Source of the DNA: DASZZY01 sp036260395 | GTDB lineage: Bacteria > Actinomycetota > UBA4738 > CALAEC01 | Length of the DNA: 12,693 nucleotides | Direction: 5' to 3' | Assembly (NCBI GenBank): GCA_036260395.1 | Contig: DASZZY010000215.1 | Location: forward strand, 1 to 12,693 | Part shown: positions 1 through 6,562 of the stretch, in pieces | Layout of the letters: every line of letters begins with the position of its first letter | How positions within the stretch are numbered: the stretch's first letter is position 1 | Position numbers and translations under genes: made by a program | The notes under the pieces: generated by a model | The model's input: the letters and a program-made list of their open reading frames with translations, nothing else | Told to the model about the DNA's origin: nothing | Database searches by the model: none

Positions 1-34
1 CCCGCGGTCCCTGCTCGGCCTCGCCGGGCGATCG

Positions 35-1459
35 TCAGGGTGCCTTGGTCCGGACCACCTTGCTCCGGTCCCATGGATCTGACCCGTGACCCCGCTCCAG
101 GATGGTTACGTCGAGGCCGTCGACACGGAAGTGCGCGTACCCCAGGTTGTCGGTCTCATCCCGTTCGGCGATGAGACGCTGCTTATCGGCCTGCGTGCGG
201 AGGACGTACTCACCGCTCATCGGCGTGCCGTCCGGGTTCGTCGGGAAGTCGACGAACTGCCCGGTGCGGTTGTACTCGTACACATCGCCCCATCCACCGG
301 GGATCCGGAAGGCGCCTTCCAGCGATTCATCCGGGACCGCCCACTGCCACCACTTGGGATCGGTCAGGGGGGTCTTGGGCTGTTGGGTGAACTCGAACCA
401 CTCGGCCATCACTTCGCTCCGAGGCAAGAATCCCCGCTTGCTCCCGGGACTGAGCTGCTCGAGAACGCCGGGGGCGACCACCCTGTAGAGCTCGTAGTTG
501 TACATATCGTCGTAGTGGAAATGCCCGTGGCCGATGTGGAACTCGGTCACGCCCGCGGACCCCGGCGCGCCGTCCCGGTACGAGCCATCGGAGTAGTGGA
601 TCCGCTGGTGCACCGGATGGACCGTCGGGTCGCCTCCCACAAACTCATGGGGCCTGTAGCGGAGCTCGAGGTTGCCTGGACCGGCGTTCTCGGGGCCCGC
701 TGAGAAGCGGAGGCAGCGCCCGCTCGGCATGCCTTCGTCGAGGATCTCCTCGGGGAGGCACCCCGTGGTTCCTTCCGTCGGATCGACGGCGGGACCGTAC
801 ACCCACAGGGGGGTCAGGAAGGTGACCTCAAACGGCGGGATCGAGCGCAGGTTGGGAAGCAAGGGCTTCGGCCTACCCCCGCTCAGCTGACCCCTCTTCT
901 CCAGCTTCGCGCGCATCCGGAAGGACTTGTCCTCGACGTCGGACGGCCGCACTCGCAGGGTCCACGTGCCGACCATCGGGTCCTCGATGAAGAGCTCGGT
1001 AGTCATCGGCGAGTCGCTCTCCGCGATCAGAACACCCGTGGGGTCGAAGACCTGAAGCAGGAAGTGGACGCCCGGGGCGTCCGGTACGGTGTCCGCCGAG
1101 TAGCGAACCCCGTGGAGGAGGATGTCCAGGGCCACCCTGAGGCGCGCTCCGGGCTGCGCGAGCGTGAGCTTGTAGTCCCAGCACTTCGCCCCCGGGTCGC
1201 TGCAGTCGCTTACCGAGGCCTTCTCGACGTACTCGCCATCCCAGAACTTGAAGCCGCCCCGCCCGATCTTCCCGACGTCCACCGTGAGCCTCTCTCCGGT
1301 GGCTTCGGCTCCTCGAGAAGGCGCGGGGCCGGCAGAGCGGGCCGCAGCCAGGGCGCCGCCGGCGGCCACGGCCACGAGGGCCAGCGCGCCACCCAAGGCG
1401 ATCACGCCCCTCAGGACCCGAGCGCCGGCGCTCCAACGTTTCCCTGTACGAGTCGACAT
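35..1459 (-). CDS. Secreted lysyl-oxidase-like copper protein with N-terminal beta domain
   Basis: The protein has 474 residues from an ATG preceded by a strong GGAGGGG ribosome site. A longer upstream reading is possible, but its first 44 residues are Arg/Ser-rich noise without a good ribosome site. Residues 1 to about 40 form a Sec signal peptide (basic start, then an Ala/Val/Leu-rich core). Residues about 58-186 resemble a pre-peptidase C-terminal (PPC)-type beta domain (FLLQVFDPTGVLIAESDS, then GTWTLRV). Residues about 203-446 match bacterial lysyl-oxidase-like proteins (PF01186 type). They carry LRFSAGPENAGPGNLEL, a His cluster HIGHGHFHYDD (His 308, 311, 313, 315; likely copper ligands), then GWGDVY (389-394), a GQFVDF turn and a YVLR...ERDETDN ending. 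The Cys usually found in the KxGFC segment is absent (GFLP), so quinone-cofactor amine oxidase activity is not assured. It is probably extracellular. It lies alone on the minus strand and is unrelated to the aromatic operons. Confidence 0.8.
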   Translation of the reverse strand: MSTRTGKRWSAGARVLRGVIALGGALALVAVAAGGALAAARSAGPAPSRGAEATGERLTVDVGKIGRGGFKFWDGEYVEKASVSDCSDPGAKCWDYKLTLAQPGARLRVALDILLHGVRYSADTVPDAPGVHFLLQVFDPTGVLIAESDSPMTTELFIEDPMVGTWTLRVRPSDVEDKSFRMRAKLEKRGQLSGGRPKPLLPNLRSIPPFEVTFLTPLWVYGPAVDPTEGTTGCLPEEILDEGMPSGRCLRFSAGPENAGPGNLELRYRPHEFVGGDPTVHPVHQRIHYSDGSYRDGAPGSAGVTEFHIGHGHFHYDDMYNYELYRVVAPGVLEQLSPGSKRGFLPRSEVMAEWFEFTQQPKTPLTDPKWWQWAVPDESLEGAFRIPGGWGDVYEYNRTGQFVDFPTNPDGTPMSGEYVLRTQADKQRLIAERDETDNLGYAHFRVDGLDVTILERGHGSDPWDRSKVVRTKAP

Positions 1460-2074
1460 CTCGACCCCTCCTTTCGTCGTTCCGCTCTCACCCGAAGGGC
1501 GTGGGGAACGGCGCCACAGCCGTGAACTCCGGAGGCACGATCGGTCCCGACTCGTCCAGGAAGGGCGAGGGCCGGTGGGCGGCGCCTCCATGGCGGCTCG
1601 CGCCGGCTACAAGGCCGCGGCGGTCGTCAGGACTCCGCCGATGGTGCGCCGGACCCCTCGACACGAAGCCACGAGCTGAGCAGGCAGGCGGGGGGCGATG
1701 CCAAGATCAGCCACTCGGTGACTCGAGCAGCTGCCCTGGAGCGTTCGCCTCGGCCGGAGCCGGTTGAGCGGAGACGAGCAACCTCCGCGGCCCGTAGGGC
1801 CTCCTGAATCGGTTCGAGACGCACCTGACCCACGTTCAGCTCGGCGTGCTTGGGCGATCCGGATGGGCCGTCGAGGCAGCGAAGTCCGCTTAAGGCCGAT
1901 AGCCCGATCGCTTCGCATCAACCCAATGGCCGTATGAGAAATCCAAGAAAAGCTTCGGAAGGCCCGGGAAGACCTGGGTCGCATTCGGCGTACGAACGAA
2001 CAGTTGGTTCTTTCCGTCCCCGGGAGGGGCGGTGGTCGTGAGCTCGCCGCGCTGTTCTCGACTCGCTCCCTCTG
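1460..2074. other. Gene-free stretch between two minus-strand genes
   Basis: I see no convincing gene in these roughly 600 bases. The open frames are short, Arg/Ser/Gly-rich and without ribosome sites or recognisable motifs. Positions about 1890-1990 are clearly richer in A and T than the neighbouring genes. The stretch should hold the end of the membrane-protein transcript and the promoter of the lysyl-oxidase-like gene. I could not identify a convincing hairpin-plus-T-tract terminator or a clear -35/-10 pair. Confidence 0.5.
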
Positions 2075-3418
2075 TCACGTGAAGGCGAACAGCGGGGGGA
2101 GAATGGCGACCACGGTCGCTGCCCAGAGGGCGAAGACAGGGAGGTAGGAGATCTGCCATCGCTCCAGGCGGTGGAAGGCGATCCGTCCCATCAGGAACCG
2201 CGTCGAAAGCCAGGCCGTCCCGGCCAGGTTCACCAGCAGGACGAGGTTGAGGCCGAGCGCTGCCACGCGGTTCGGGGTGAACCCGAGATCGCCGATCCGG
2301 GCCACCATCGCGCCCAGCACCATCACGTCGAGCACGAGGGCGCTCGCGACCGCGAGCAGTTGGACGCGGTCCATCAGCCCGGCCGGTCGGGCCGGCTCCC
2401 GGGCGGACATCGCGTAGAGGACGAGCCCCAGCACGACGACCAGGAGGGCGTCGAAGACGCCGAGCAGCTCGCGGTCGAACGCCCCGGCGACTCCGGACAC
2501 GGCGTACGTGGCCGCCGCGACGGTCAGCATCACGGCGAACAGCGGCGTGAAGAGCATGGTGAGCACCGGCGCCATGTTCTCCACCACCTGCTGCTTGGAC
2601 TCCACGAGCCACCCCGCCACGATCACGGCACCGGCCGCGCCCGACGGCAGCACCCACTCGATGACCCGGTCGGCCACGTCGGGCCCGATCGGCTCGAGGA
2701 TGAGCGCCGTGAGCAGGAGCAGCACGCCGCCGCCGAGCGCGATGAGCACGTAGTAGATGACCCACTCGCCGGTGAAGCGGACGAAGTCCATGCGCCGTTC
2801 GTGCGACCCGATCGTCCCGCCCATGTACGGGTAGGCGACCGCGAACCACAGCACGACGGGCAGATGGAGGGCGACCAGGAGCTCGGTGGCCGAGCCCTCG
2901 CGGTACGGGTAGAGGTTGACCACGAGCGCAACGAGCACGAACGGCGCTGCCGTCAGCACCCATCGCCGCGGATCGAGCTGCCGTCGGCGGGCGAAGTACC
3001 CGGCGACGAACGGCAAGGGGAACAGACCGATGTTCCGCAGGAACCACACCGCTCCCTCTTCGGGGAACCCAGCAGCCAGGCGTGCGACCTGGATCGCGAC
3101 GGCGGCAGCGGTGGCGAAGAGGAGCGCCTCCACCCACCCGCTCGACGGGCGCTCCGGCTCGTCCTCCCCCCTCAGGACGAGCTGCTTCCACAGTCGGCCC
3201 CTGTGCTCGCGCGCGAACTCCCGGGATAGGGTGTCGAGATCCCCCATCCGCTTCACGGCAACGAGGAACGCCTCATCGGCCGTGAGGCCGGCCGCGTCCA
3301 GTTCGGCGATCTGGTCGCGAAGGTGAGCCTCCAGCTCATCGACGTCGCGGCCGCCCACGGCCGGGCCCTTCGCGACGTAGGCCCGCCACTCGGCGATCTG
3401 TGACTCCACGCCATCCAC
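2075..3418 (-). CDS. Polytopic membrane protein with N-terminal permease-prefix-like domain
   Basis: The protein has 447 residues and an inferred GTG start, 3 bases after the PadR gene's stop. A GAGG ribosome site lies at the end of the PadR gene, so translation is probably coupled. Residues 1 to about 75 are soluble and helical (EWRAYVAKGP...DVDELEAHLRDQIAELDAAGLTADEAFLVAVKRMGD). This pattern is typical of the permease-prefix/HAAS-type domain found in PadR-linked membrane proteins. The remainder holds about 10-11 hydrophobic segments, roughly at residues 95-116, 123-142, 152-170, 179-198, 217-241, 257-272, 283-308, 319-337, 351-373, 386-404 and 425-445. I see no ATP-binding motif and no transporter signature I can name, so the substrate or function is unknown. 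Pairing with PadR suggests an envelope-stress or export role under its control, which is inference from such pairs. Confidence 0.8.
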   Translation of the reverse strand: MDGVESQIAEWRAYVAKGPAVGGRDVDELEAHLRDQIAELDAAGLTADEAFLVAVKRMGDLDTLSREFAREHRGRLWKQLVLRGEDEPERPSSGWVEALLFATAAAVAIQVARLAAGFPEEGAVWFLRNIGLFPLPFVAGYFARRRQLDPRRWVLTAAPFVLVALVVNLYPYREGSATELLVALHLPVVLWFAVAYPYMGGTIGSHERRMDFVRFTGEWVIYYVLIALGGGVLLLLTALILEPIGPDVADRVIEWVLPSGAAGAVIVAGWLVESKQQVVENMAPVLTMLFTPLFAVMLTVAAATYAVSGVAGAFDRELLGVFDALLVVVLGLVLYAMSAREPARPAGLMDRVQLLAVASALVLDVMVLGAMVARIGDLGFTPNRVAALGLNLVLLVNLAGTAWLSTRFLMGRIAFHRLERWQISYLPVFALWAATVVAILPPLFAFT

Positions 3419-3421
3419 GGG

Positions 3422-3781
3422 TCAGGCCTCAGCGAATGCCGTCGGCAGCCGACCGGAGCCTCGCCAGACGTCACCCAACGCACGGGTGACGGTCACCCAC
3501 TGCCGTTGCTGTTCGGCGAGCGCTCGTCGGCCCTCGTCGGTGATCGCGTAGTACCTGCGGCGACGCCCTTCGGGCGGCGTCCGCCACTCCGTCGTCACGT
3601 ATCCGAGCCGGCGGAGGCGATGGAGCAGCGGATAGAGCATCCCGTCGGTCCACTCGAGCTCACCTCCGGAAAGCTCGCGCACCCGCTTGAGGATCGCGTA
3701 GCCGTAGCTCTCGCCCTCGGCCAGGATCGCGAGCACGAGCGGGGTGGCCGAGGCCGCGACCAGGTCCTTGTCGATGTGCAC
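3422..3781 (-). CDS. PadR-family transcriptional regulator
   Basis: This 119-residue protein is the usual size for a short PadR repressor. The winged-helix core is clear: PLVLAILAEGESYGYAILKR (about residues 14-33), LEWTDGMLYPLLHRLRRLGYV (recognition helix and wing), then GRRRRYYAITDEGRRAL and a short C-terminal helix for dimerisation. The start is GTG with only a weak AAGGG ribosome site. It is transcribed away from the trp operon and is followed after 3 bases by the membrane-protein gene it probably regulates. PadR repressors commonly repress their own operon; an AT-rich imperfect palindrome at 3806-3815 is a candidate operator. The ligand cannot be predicted. Confidence 0.92.
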   Translation of the reverse strand: MHIDKDLVAASATPLVLAILAEGESYGYAILKRVRELSGGELEWTDGMLYPLLHRLRRLGYVTTEWRTPPEGRRRRYYAITDEGRRALAEQQRQWVTVTRALGDVWRGSGRLPTAFAEA

Positions 3782-3805
3782 GGTCGCCCTTCGACGGTTG
3801 GAACG

Positions 3806-3815
3806 CTATACATAG
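3806..3815 (-). promoter_or_regulatory. Candidate PadR operator and minus-strand promoter core
   Basis: CTATACATAG is an imperfect palindrome (CTAT and ATAG arms around a non-symmetric centre). It forms an AT-rich island in very GC-rich DNA, 25 bases upstream of the padR start. Read on the minus strand it contains TATGTATAG, which could serve as a -10 element. PadR proteins often bind AT-rich palindromes overlapping their own promoter, so both roles are plausible. I found no convincing -35 partner. Assignment is by position and symmetry only. Confidence 0.35.
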
Positions 3816-3903
3816 AAGCACAAGGTATGAGCGCCCGCAAGCGTGGCGGGGTGGGTCCGCCGATCTCAGGCCCTGGGGTCCCTACGGGAGGCGAACCGTC
3901 CGG

Positions 3904-3946
3904 CGGCGACGGGGCGCCCACGACGGCCGGGCCTCCGCCGTCGCCG
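3904..3946. repeat. Nine-base inverted repeat upstream of the trp promoter
   Basis: CGGCGACGG at 3904-3912 is the exact inverted complement of CCGTCGCCG at 3938-3946, with a 25-base spacer. The repeat ends 14 bases before the trp -35 element. It could be a stem or an operator in the padR/trp intergenic region. The local GC content makes a chance repeat quite possible. Confidence 0.3.
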
Positions 3947-3960
3947 GTGCAGTCTCGGCC

Positions 3961-3990
3961 TTGACAGGCATCTTCCGGGGCCTCTATCGT
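3961..3990 (+). promoter_or_regulatory. trp operon promoter (TTGACA - 18 bp - TATCGT)
   Basis: A perfect -35 hexamer TTGACA (3961-3966) is followed after 18 bases by TATCGT (3985-3990), which matches the consensus -10 at four of six positions including the key T-A...T. Transcription would start near 3997-4001, at or within a few bases of the trpL ATG at 4001. The leader peptide would therefore be read from a leaderless or nearly leaderless mRNA. Confidence 0.75.
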
Positions 3991-4000
3991 CCCCGCCACG

Positions 4001-4081
4001 ATGACGATTCCCGTCCGCGCGTGGCGGTGGGCCTGGCGCCCCGAGTGGGGCGGGAACGTCGCATGCCATGACGTGACGTAG
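4001..4081 (+). CDS. trpL: trp leader peptide (TrpL), 26 residues
   Basis: This short ORF lies between the trp promoter and a terminator hairpin. It encodes 26 residues and ends at TAG. Its middle reads WRWAWRPEW, giving four Trp codons (4022, 4028, 4034 and 4046) in nine residues, far above chance and the hallmark of a ribosome-mediated trp attenuator. No Shine-Dalgarno sequence precedes the ATG, consistent with leaderless translation from the promoter about 10 bases upstream. The peptide presumably has no function itself; a ribosome stalling at uncharged tRNA-Trp controls the downstream RNA fold. The stop codon overlaps the first of three GGACC copies that recur up to the terminator. Confidence 0.9.
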   Translation: MTIPVRAWRWAWRPEWGGNVACHDVT

Positions 4082-4109
4082 GACCACCACATACCCGCAC
4101 CACTCGAGG
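4037..4109 (+). promoter_or_regulatory. trp antiterminator helix and competing hairpin
   Basis: The segment CCCCGAGTGGGGCGGG (4039-4054), inside trpL, pairs with CCCGCACCACTCGAGG (4094-4109) at 14 of 16 positions. The mismatches are 4041/4107 and 4049/4099. The second arm overlaps bases 4106-4109 of the terminator's 5' arm, so the two folds are exclusive. The first arm can instead fold on itself as a perfect 6-bp hairpin, CGCCCC-gagt-GGGGCG (4037-4052), which would free the terminator. A ribosome stalled on the early Trp codons would shift this balance toward readthrough. Pairings were found by eye. Confidence 0.7.
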
Positions 4110-4137
4110 ACCTCGGACCCGGGGTCCTTTTTCTTTT
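4106..4137 (+). terminator. trp attenuator terminator
   Basis: Positions 4106-4114 pair with 4121-4129. The core is AGGACC (4107-4112) with GGTCCT (4123-4128), extended by a C-G pair and two G-U pairs around a 6-base loop. A T-rich run, TTTTTCTTTT (4128-4137), follows immediately, giving an intrinsic terminator before the first structural ORF. A nested GGACC-CGG-GGTCC hairpin is an alternative fold. Confidence 0.8.
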
Positions 4138-4151
4138 CCCGGGAGCCGCCG

Positions 4152-4358
4152 TTGACCGCAACCGCATCCATCCACACCGACCTCATCACCCCGCTGGGTC
4201 CCTACCTGCGGCCGGGCCGGCGGGGCCCCGCGTTCCTGCTGGAGTCGGTGGACCGCGGCCGTCCGGGGCGTCACAGCCTGAGCGGCATGCAGTTCCACCC
4301 CGAGGCGGTGCTCACGCCGCTCGGGCCGTCCTTGATCGACAACTTCCTCAGGAGGTGA
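4152..4358 (+). pseudogene. trpE'-'trpG in-frame deletion remnant (68 codons)
   Basis: The ORF starts at TTG with a good GGGAG site 6 bases upstream, exactly where the first structural gene after a trp attenuator should begin. Residues 11-40 (LITPLGPYLR...PAFLLESVDRGRPGR) resemble the N-terminus of anthranilate synthase component I, which typically reads TP...YL...FLLESVE.G...GRYS. Residues 45-68 (GMQFHPEAVLTPLGPSLIDNFLRR) match the C-terminus of component II/TrpG, including the QFHPE motif with the triad His and Glu. The catalytic body of TrpE and the Cys-containing body of TrpG are missing. The junction is at about 4269-4286 and stays in frame. It probably arose by deletion of most of adjacent trpE and trpG, or by misassembly. 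Translation ends at the AGGAGG site of trpD, so it may still couple translation to trpD. It cannot make anthranilate. Confidence 0.75.
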
Positions 4359-4364
4359 AGGGAA

Positions 4365-5393
4365 ATGATCACGAAGGCGCTGGCCCGCCTGCTCGAGGGA
4401 CACGACCTGACCCGCGACGAGGCCCGCCGGGTCACGGACCTGGTGATGCGCGGGGAGGCCACCCCGGCCCAGATCGGGGGACTGCTGGTGGCCCTGCGGA
4501 TGAAGGGGGAGACCGCCGAGGAGATCGCCGGGTGCGCCGAGGCCATGCGGGCCCACGTGCTGCCGGTCTCCCCGAAGAGCCCCGACCTGGTCGACACCGC
4601 GGGGACGGGGGGCGACGGCGCCGGTACGCTGAACATCTCCACCGCGGCGGCGCTCGTGGCCGCGGCGGCCGGGGCGGCCGTCGCCAAGCACGGGAACCGC
4701 GCCGTGTCCAGCGCCTCGGGCTCGGCCGACGTCCTGGAGGCCCTGGGGTTCAACCTCGAGCTGTCACCGGTCGACATCGCCCGCTCGATCGACGAGCTCG
4801 GGTTCGGTTTCCTGTACGCGCCGGCTCACCACCCGGCCATGCGCCACGCGGGGCCGGTCCGCCGCGAGCTGGCCACCCGCACGGTGTTCAACATCCTCGG
4901 GCCGCTGACCAACCCGGCCGGGGCCCGGGCCCAGCTTGTCGGGGTGTACGCCCCGCACCTGGCCGAGACGGTGGCCAGGGTGCTGGCGCTCCTGGGGGCC
5001 ACCCGGGCCCTGGTCGTCCATGGCGCCGGCGGGATCGACGAGCTCTCGCCGGCCGGGCCGAACCTGGCCTACGAGGTGGTGAGCGGAAGGGTGCGCCGGC
5101 GCACCATCGACCCCGAGAACTTGGGCCTGGGCCGCTGCGCTCCCGGGGACCTCGCCGGCGGCACGCCCGAGGAGAACGCCCGCACGGTGCGAGCGATCTT
5201 CGAAGGGTCCCCCGGGCCGAAGCGTGACGCCGTCGTGCTCAACGCGGCCGCGGCCCTCCGCGTCGCCGGGCACGCCGGCGATCTCCACGAGGGGCTGGCC
5301 CGGGCCGCGGCGGCGATCGACGAGGGCGCTGTGGCCGACCGGCTCGAGGCGCTGGTGGCGTTCAGCCGGGCCCGGGCCGCGGTGGCGTCGTGA
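4365..5393 (+). CDS. trpD: Anthranilate phosphoribosyltransferase
   Basis: TrpD transfers the phosphoribosyl group of PRPP to anthranilate, the second step of tryptophan synthesis. The 342-residue length is normal. Visible motifs are GTGGDG (80-85, PRPP diphosphate loop), NIST (90-93), KHGNRAVSS (108-116), SADVLEALGF, the HHPAMR segment, and RTVFNILGPLTNPA. The start is ATG with AGGAGG (4350-4355) 9 bases upstream; this site lies inside the end of the trpE'-'trpG remnant. Its stop overlaps the next gene as GTGA. With trpE and trpG apparently deleted just upstream, its substrate must come from another locus or from outside the cell. Confidence 0.96.
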   Translation: MITKALARLLEGHDLTRDEARRVTDLVMRGEATPAQIGGLLVALRMKGETAEEIAGCAEAMRAHVLPVSPKSPDLVDTAGTGGDGAGTLNISTAAALVAAAAGAAVAKHGNRAVSSASGSADVLEALGFNLELSPVDIARSIDELGFGFLYAPAHHPAMRHAGPVRRELATRTVFNILGPLTNPAGARAQLVGVYAPHLAETVARVLALLGATRALVVHGAGGIDELSPAGPNLAYEVVSGRVRRRTIDPENLGLGRCAPGDLAGGTPEENARTVRAIFEGSPGPKRDAVVLNAAAALRVAGHAGDLHEGLARAAAAIDEGAVADRLEALVAFSRARAAVAS

Positions 5394-6562
5394 AGCTGCG
5401 GCCCGCCCTGGCCCGTCGGGGGCTGTCCGCCATCGCCGAGATCAAGCGGCGGTCCCCCTCCGCCGGCGTCCTGCGGCCCCGGGCCGACGCCGCCGGGCTG
5501 GCCCGGGCCTTCGAGCGGGCGGGGGCGGCGGCCGTCTCGGTGCTGGTCGACGAGCGGTTCGGGGGGTCCGTCGCCGACCTGCGGGCCGCCCGGGCCGGCA
5601 CGGGTCTACCGATCCTGGCCAAGGGGTTCTTCCGGTCCCCTGCCCAGCTCCCCGGGCTGCGCGCTGCGGGCGCCGACGCGGTCCTGGTGATCCTGCGCGA
5701 CGTCGGGGACCGGACCGCGGCCGGCCTGATGGCCGAGGCTCGCCGGCTGGGCATGGACGCCCTGGTCGAGGTCCACGACCTTCGGGAGCTCCGCCGGGCC
5801 GTGCGGCTGGGGGCCGACCCCATCGGCGTGAATGCCCGCGACCTGGGCACGTTCGCGCTCGACCGGGGGGCTCAGCTCGAGGTGGTGGCCGCCGCCCCGC
5901 GGGACCGGGTCGTCGTCGCCGAGAGCGGCGTGGCGTGCCGGGCGCACGGCGCCGCGGCCGAGGCGGCGGGGGCCTCGGCGGTGCTCATCGGCTCGGCGCT
6001 CATGCGGGCCGACGATCCGGGGGCGGCGCTGCGCTCCCTCATGGCCCGGCCGCTGGTGAAGGTCTGCGGGCTGACCCGCGAGGACGATGTGCTCGCCGCC
6101 GCGGAGGCAGGGGCCGACCTGGCCGGGTTCGTGCTGGCCGACAGTCCCCGCCGGGTCGATGCCCCCCTCCCGGTCCCGGACTCCATGCTCTCGGTGGGCG
6201 CCGTGGTCGGTCCCGGCCCCGACCCGCAGACCGATCTCGTCCAACGGTACGGAAAGGTCAACGGCCACCGCGGGCGCGACGCCAAGCTCTCCCGGCAAGG
6301 GCGAGCGGTAGCCCGCGTGCTCGATCTTCCGTGGCTGGGGGAGGACGGCGGGCACTGGGACCGCGCCGCCGCCGTGGCCGGACGGGTCGTGCTCGCCGGG
6401 AACCTGGGGCCCGACAACGTGGGCCCGGCCATCGAGCGGGTCCGGCCCTGGGCCGTTGACGCCAGCCGCTCCCTGGAGCGTGCCCCGGGCGTGAAGGACC
6501 ACGCCACGGTCCGCCGGTTCGTCCAGGCCGCTCGCGCCGCCGGCGAGGCGGTGGCCTCATGA
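5390..6562 (+). CDS. trpCF: Indole-3-glycerol-phosphate synthase / phosphoribosylanthranilate isomerase fusion
   Basis: This 390-residue fusion would catalyse isomerisation of phosphoribosylanthranilate and then closure to indole-3-glycerol phosphate. Residues 1 to about 218 are TrpC, with all key residues present: Glu17 and Lys19 (AEIKRRSPS), Lys78 (LAKGFF), Glu127 (ALVEVHD), Asn148 (GVNARDL), Glu178-Ser179 (AESG). Only about 15 residues precede the EIK motif against roughly 45 in typical TrpC, so the N-terminal helix is lacking. Residues about 222-390 are TrpF: the catalytic Cys226 (KVCGL) and an Asp in VLDLPW (312) remain, and PGVKD is present. Several conserved spots have changed: the usual VQLHG region reads VNGHRG, AGGL reads AGNL, and SSGVE reads SRSLE. 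The GTG start overlaps the trpD stop, and the stop overlaps trpB as ATGA. TrpC activity is secure; TrpF activity is less so. Confidence 0.93.
   Translation: MKLRPALARRGLSAIAEIKRRSPSAGVLRPRADAAGLARAFERAGAAAVSVLVDERFGGSVADLRAARAGTGLPILAKGFFRSPAQLPGLRAAGADAVLVILRDVGDRTAAGLMAEARRLGMDALVEVHDLRELRRAVRLGADPIGVNARDLGTFALDRGAQLEVVAAAPRDRVVVAESGVACRAHGAAAEAAGASAVLIGSALMRADDPGAALRSLMARPLVKVCGLTREDDVLAAAEAGADLAGFVLADSPRRVDAPLPVPDSMLSVGAVVGPGPDPQTDLVQRYGKVNGHRGRDAKLSRQGRAVARVLDLPWLGEDGGHWDRAAAVAGRVVLAGNLGPDNVGPAIERVRPWAVDASRSLERAPGVKDHATVRRFVQAARAAGEAVAS

Noticed and set aside
1460..1591. A 44-residue N-terminal extension of the lysyl-oxidase-like protein.
   Set aside because: The extension is basic, low in complexity and would bury the signal peptide. 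The internal ATG at 1459 has a strong GGAGGGG ribosome site and an export signal directly after it.
1607..1984. Minus-strand ORF of 125 codons in the gene-free stretch.
   Set aside because: Arg/Ser-rich, no ribosome site, no recognisable motif, and overlapping alternatives in other frames look equally plausible.
3828..3964. Plus-strand ORF of about 45 codons (MSARKRGGVGPP...) before the trp promoter.
   Set aside because: Low-complexity Gly/Pro composition, no ribosome site, and it runs through the trp -35 element. More likely chance in GC-rich intergenic DNA.
4060..4092. Minus-strand stretch beginning ATG TGG TGG and reading MWWSYVTSW, resembling a Trp leader peptide.
   Set aside because: It is antisense to the trp genes, does not end at a nearby stop codon, and has no terminator or trp gene downstream on that strand. 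The plus-strand leader at 4001-4081 fits every criterion.
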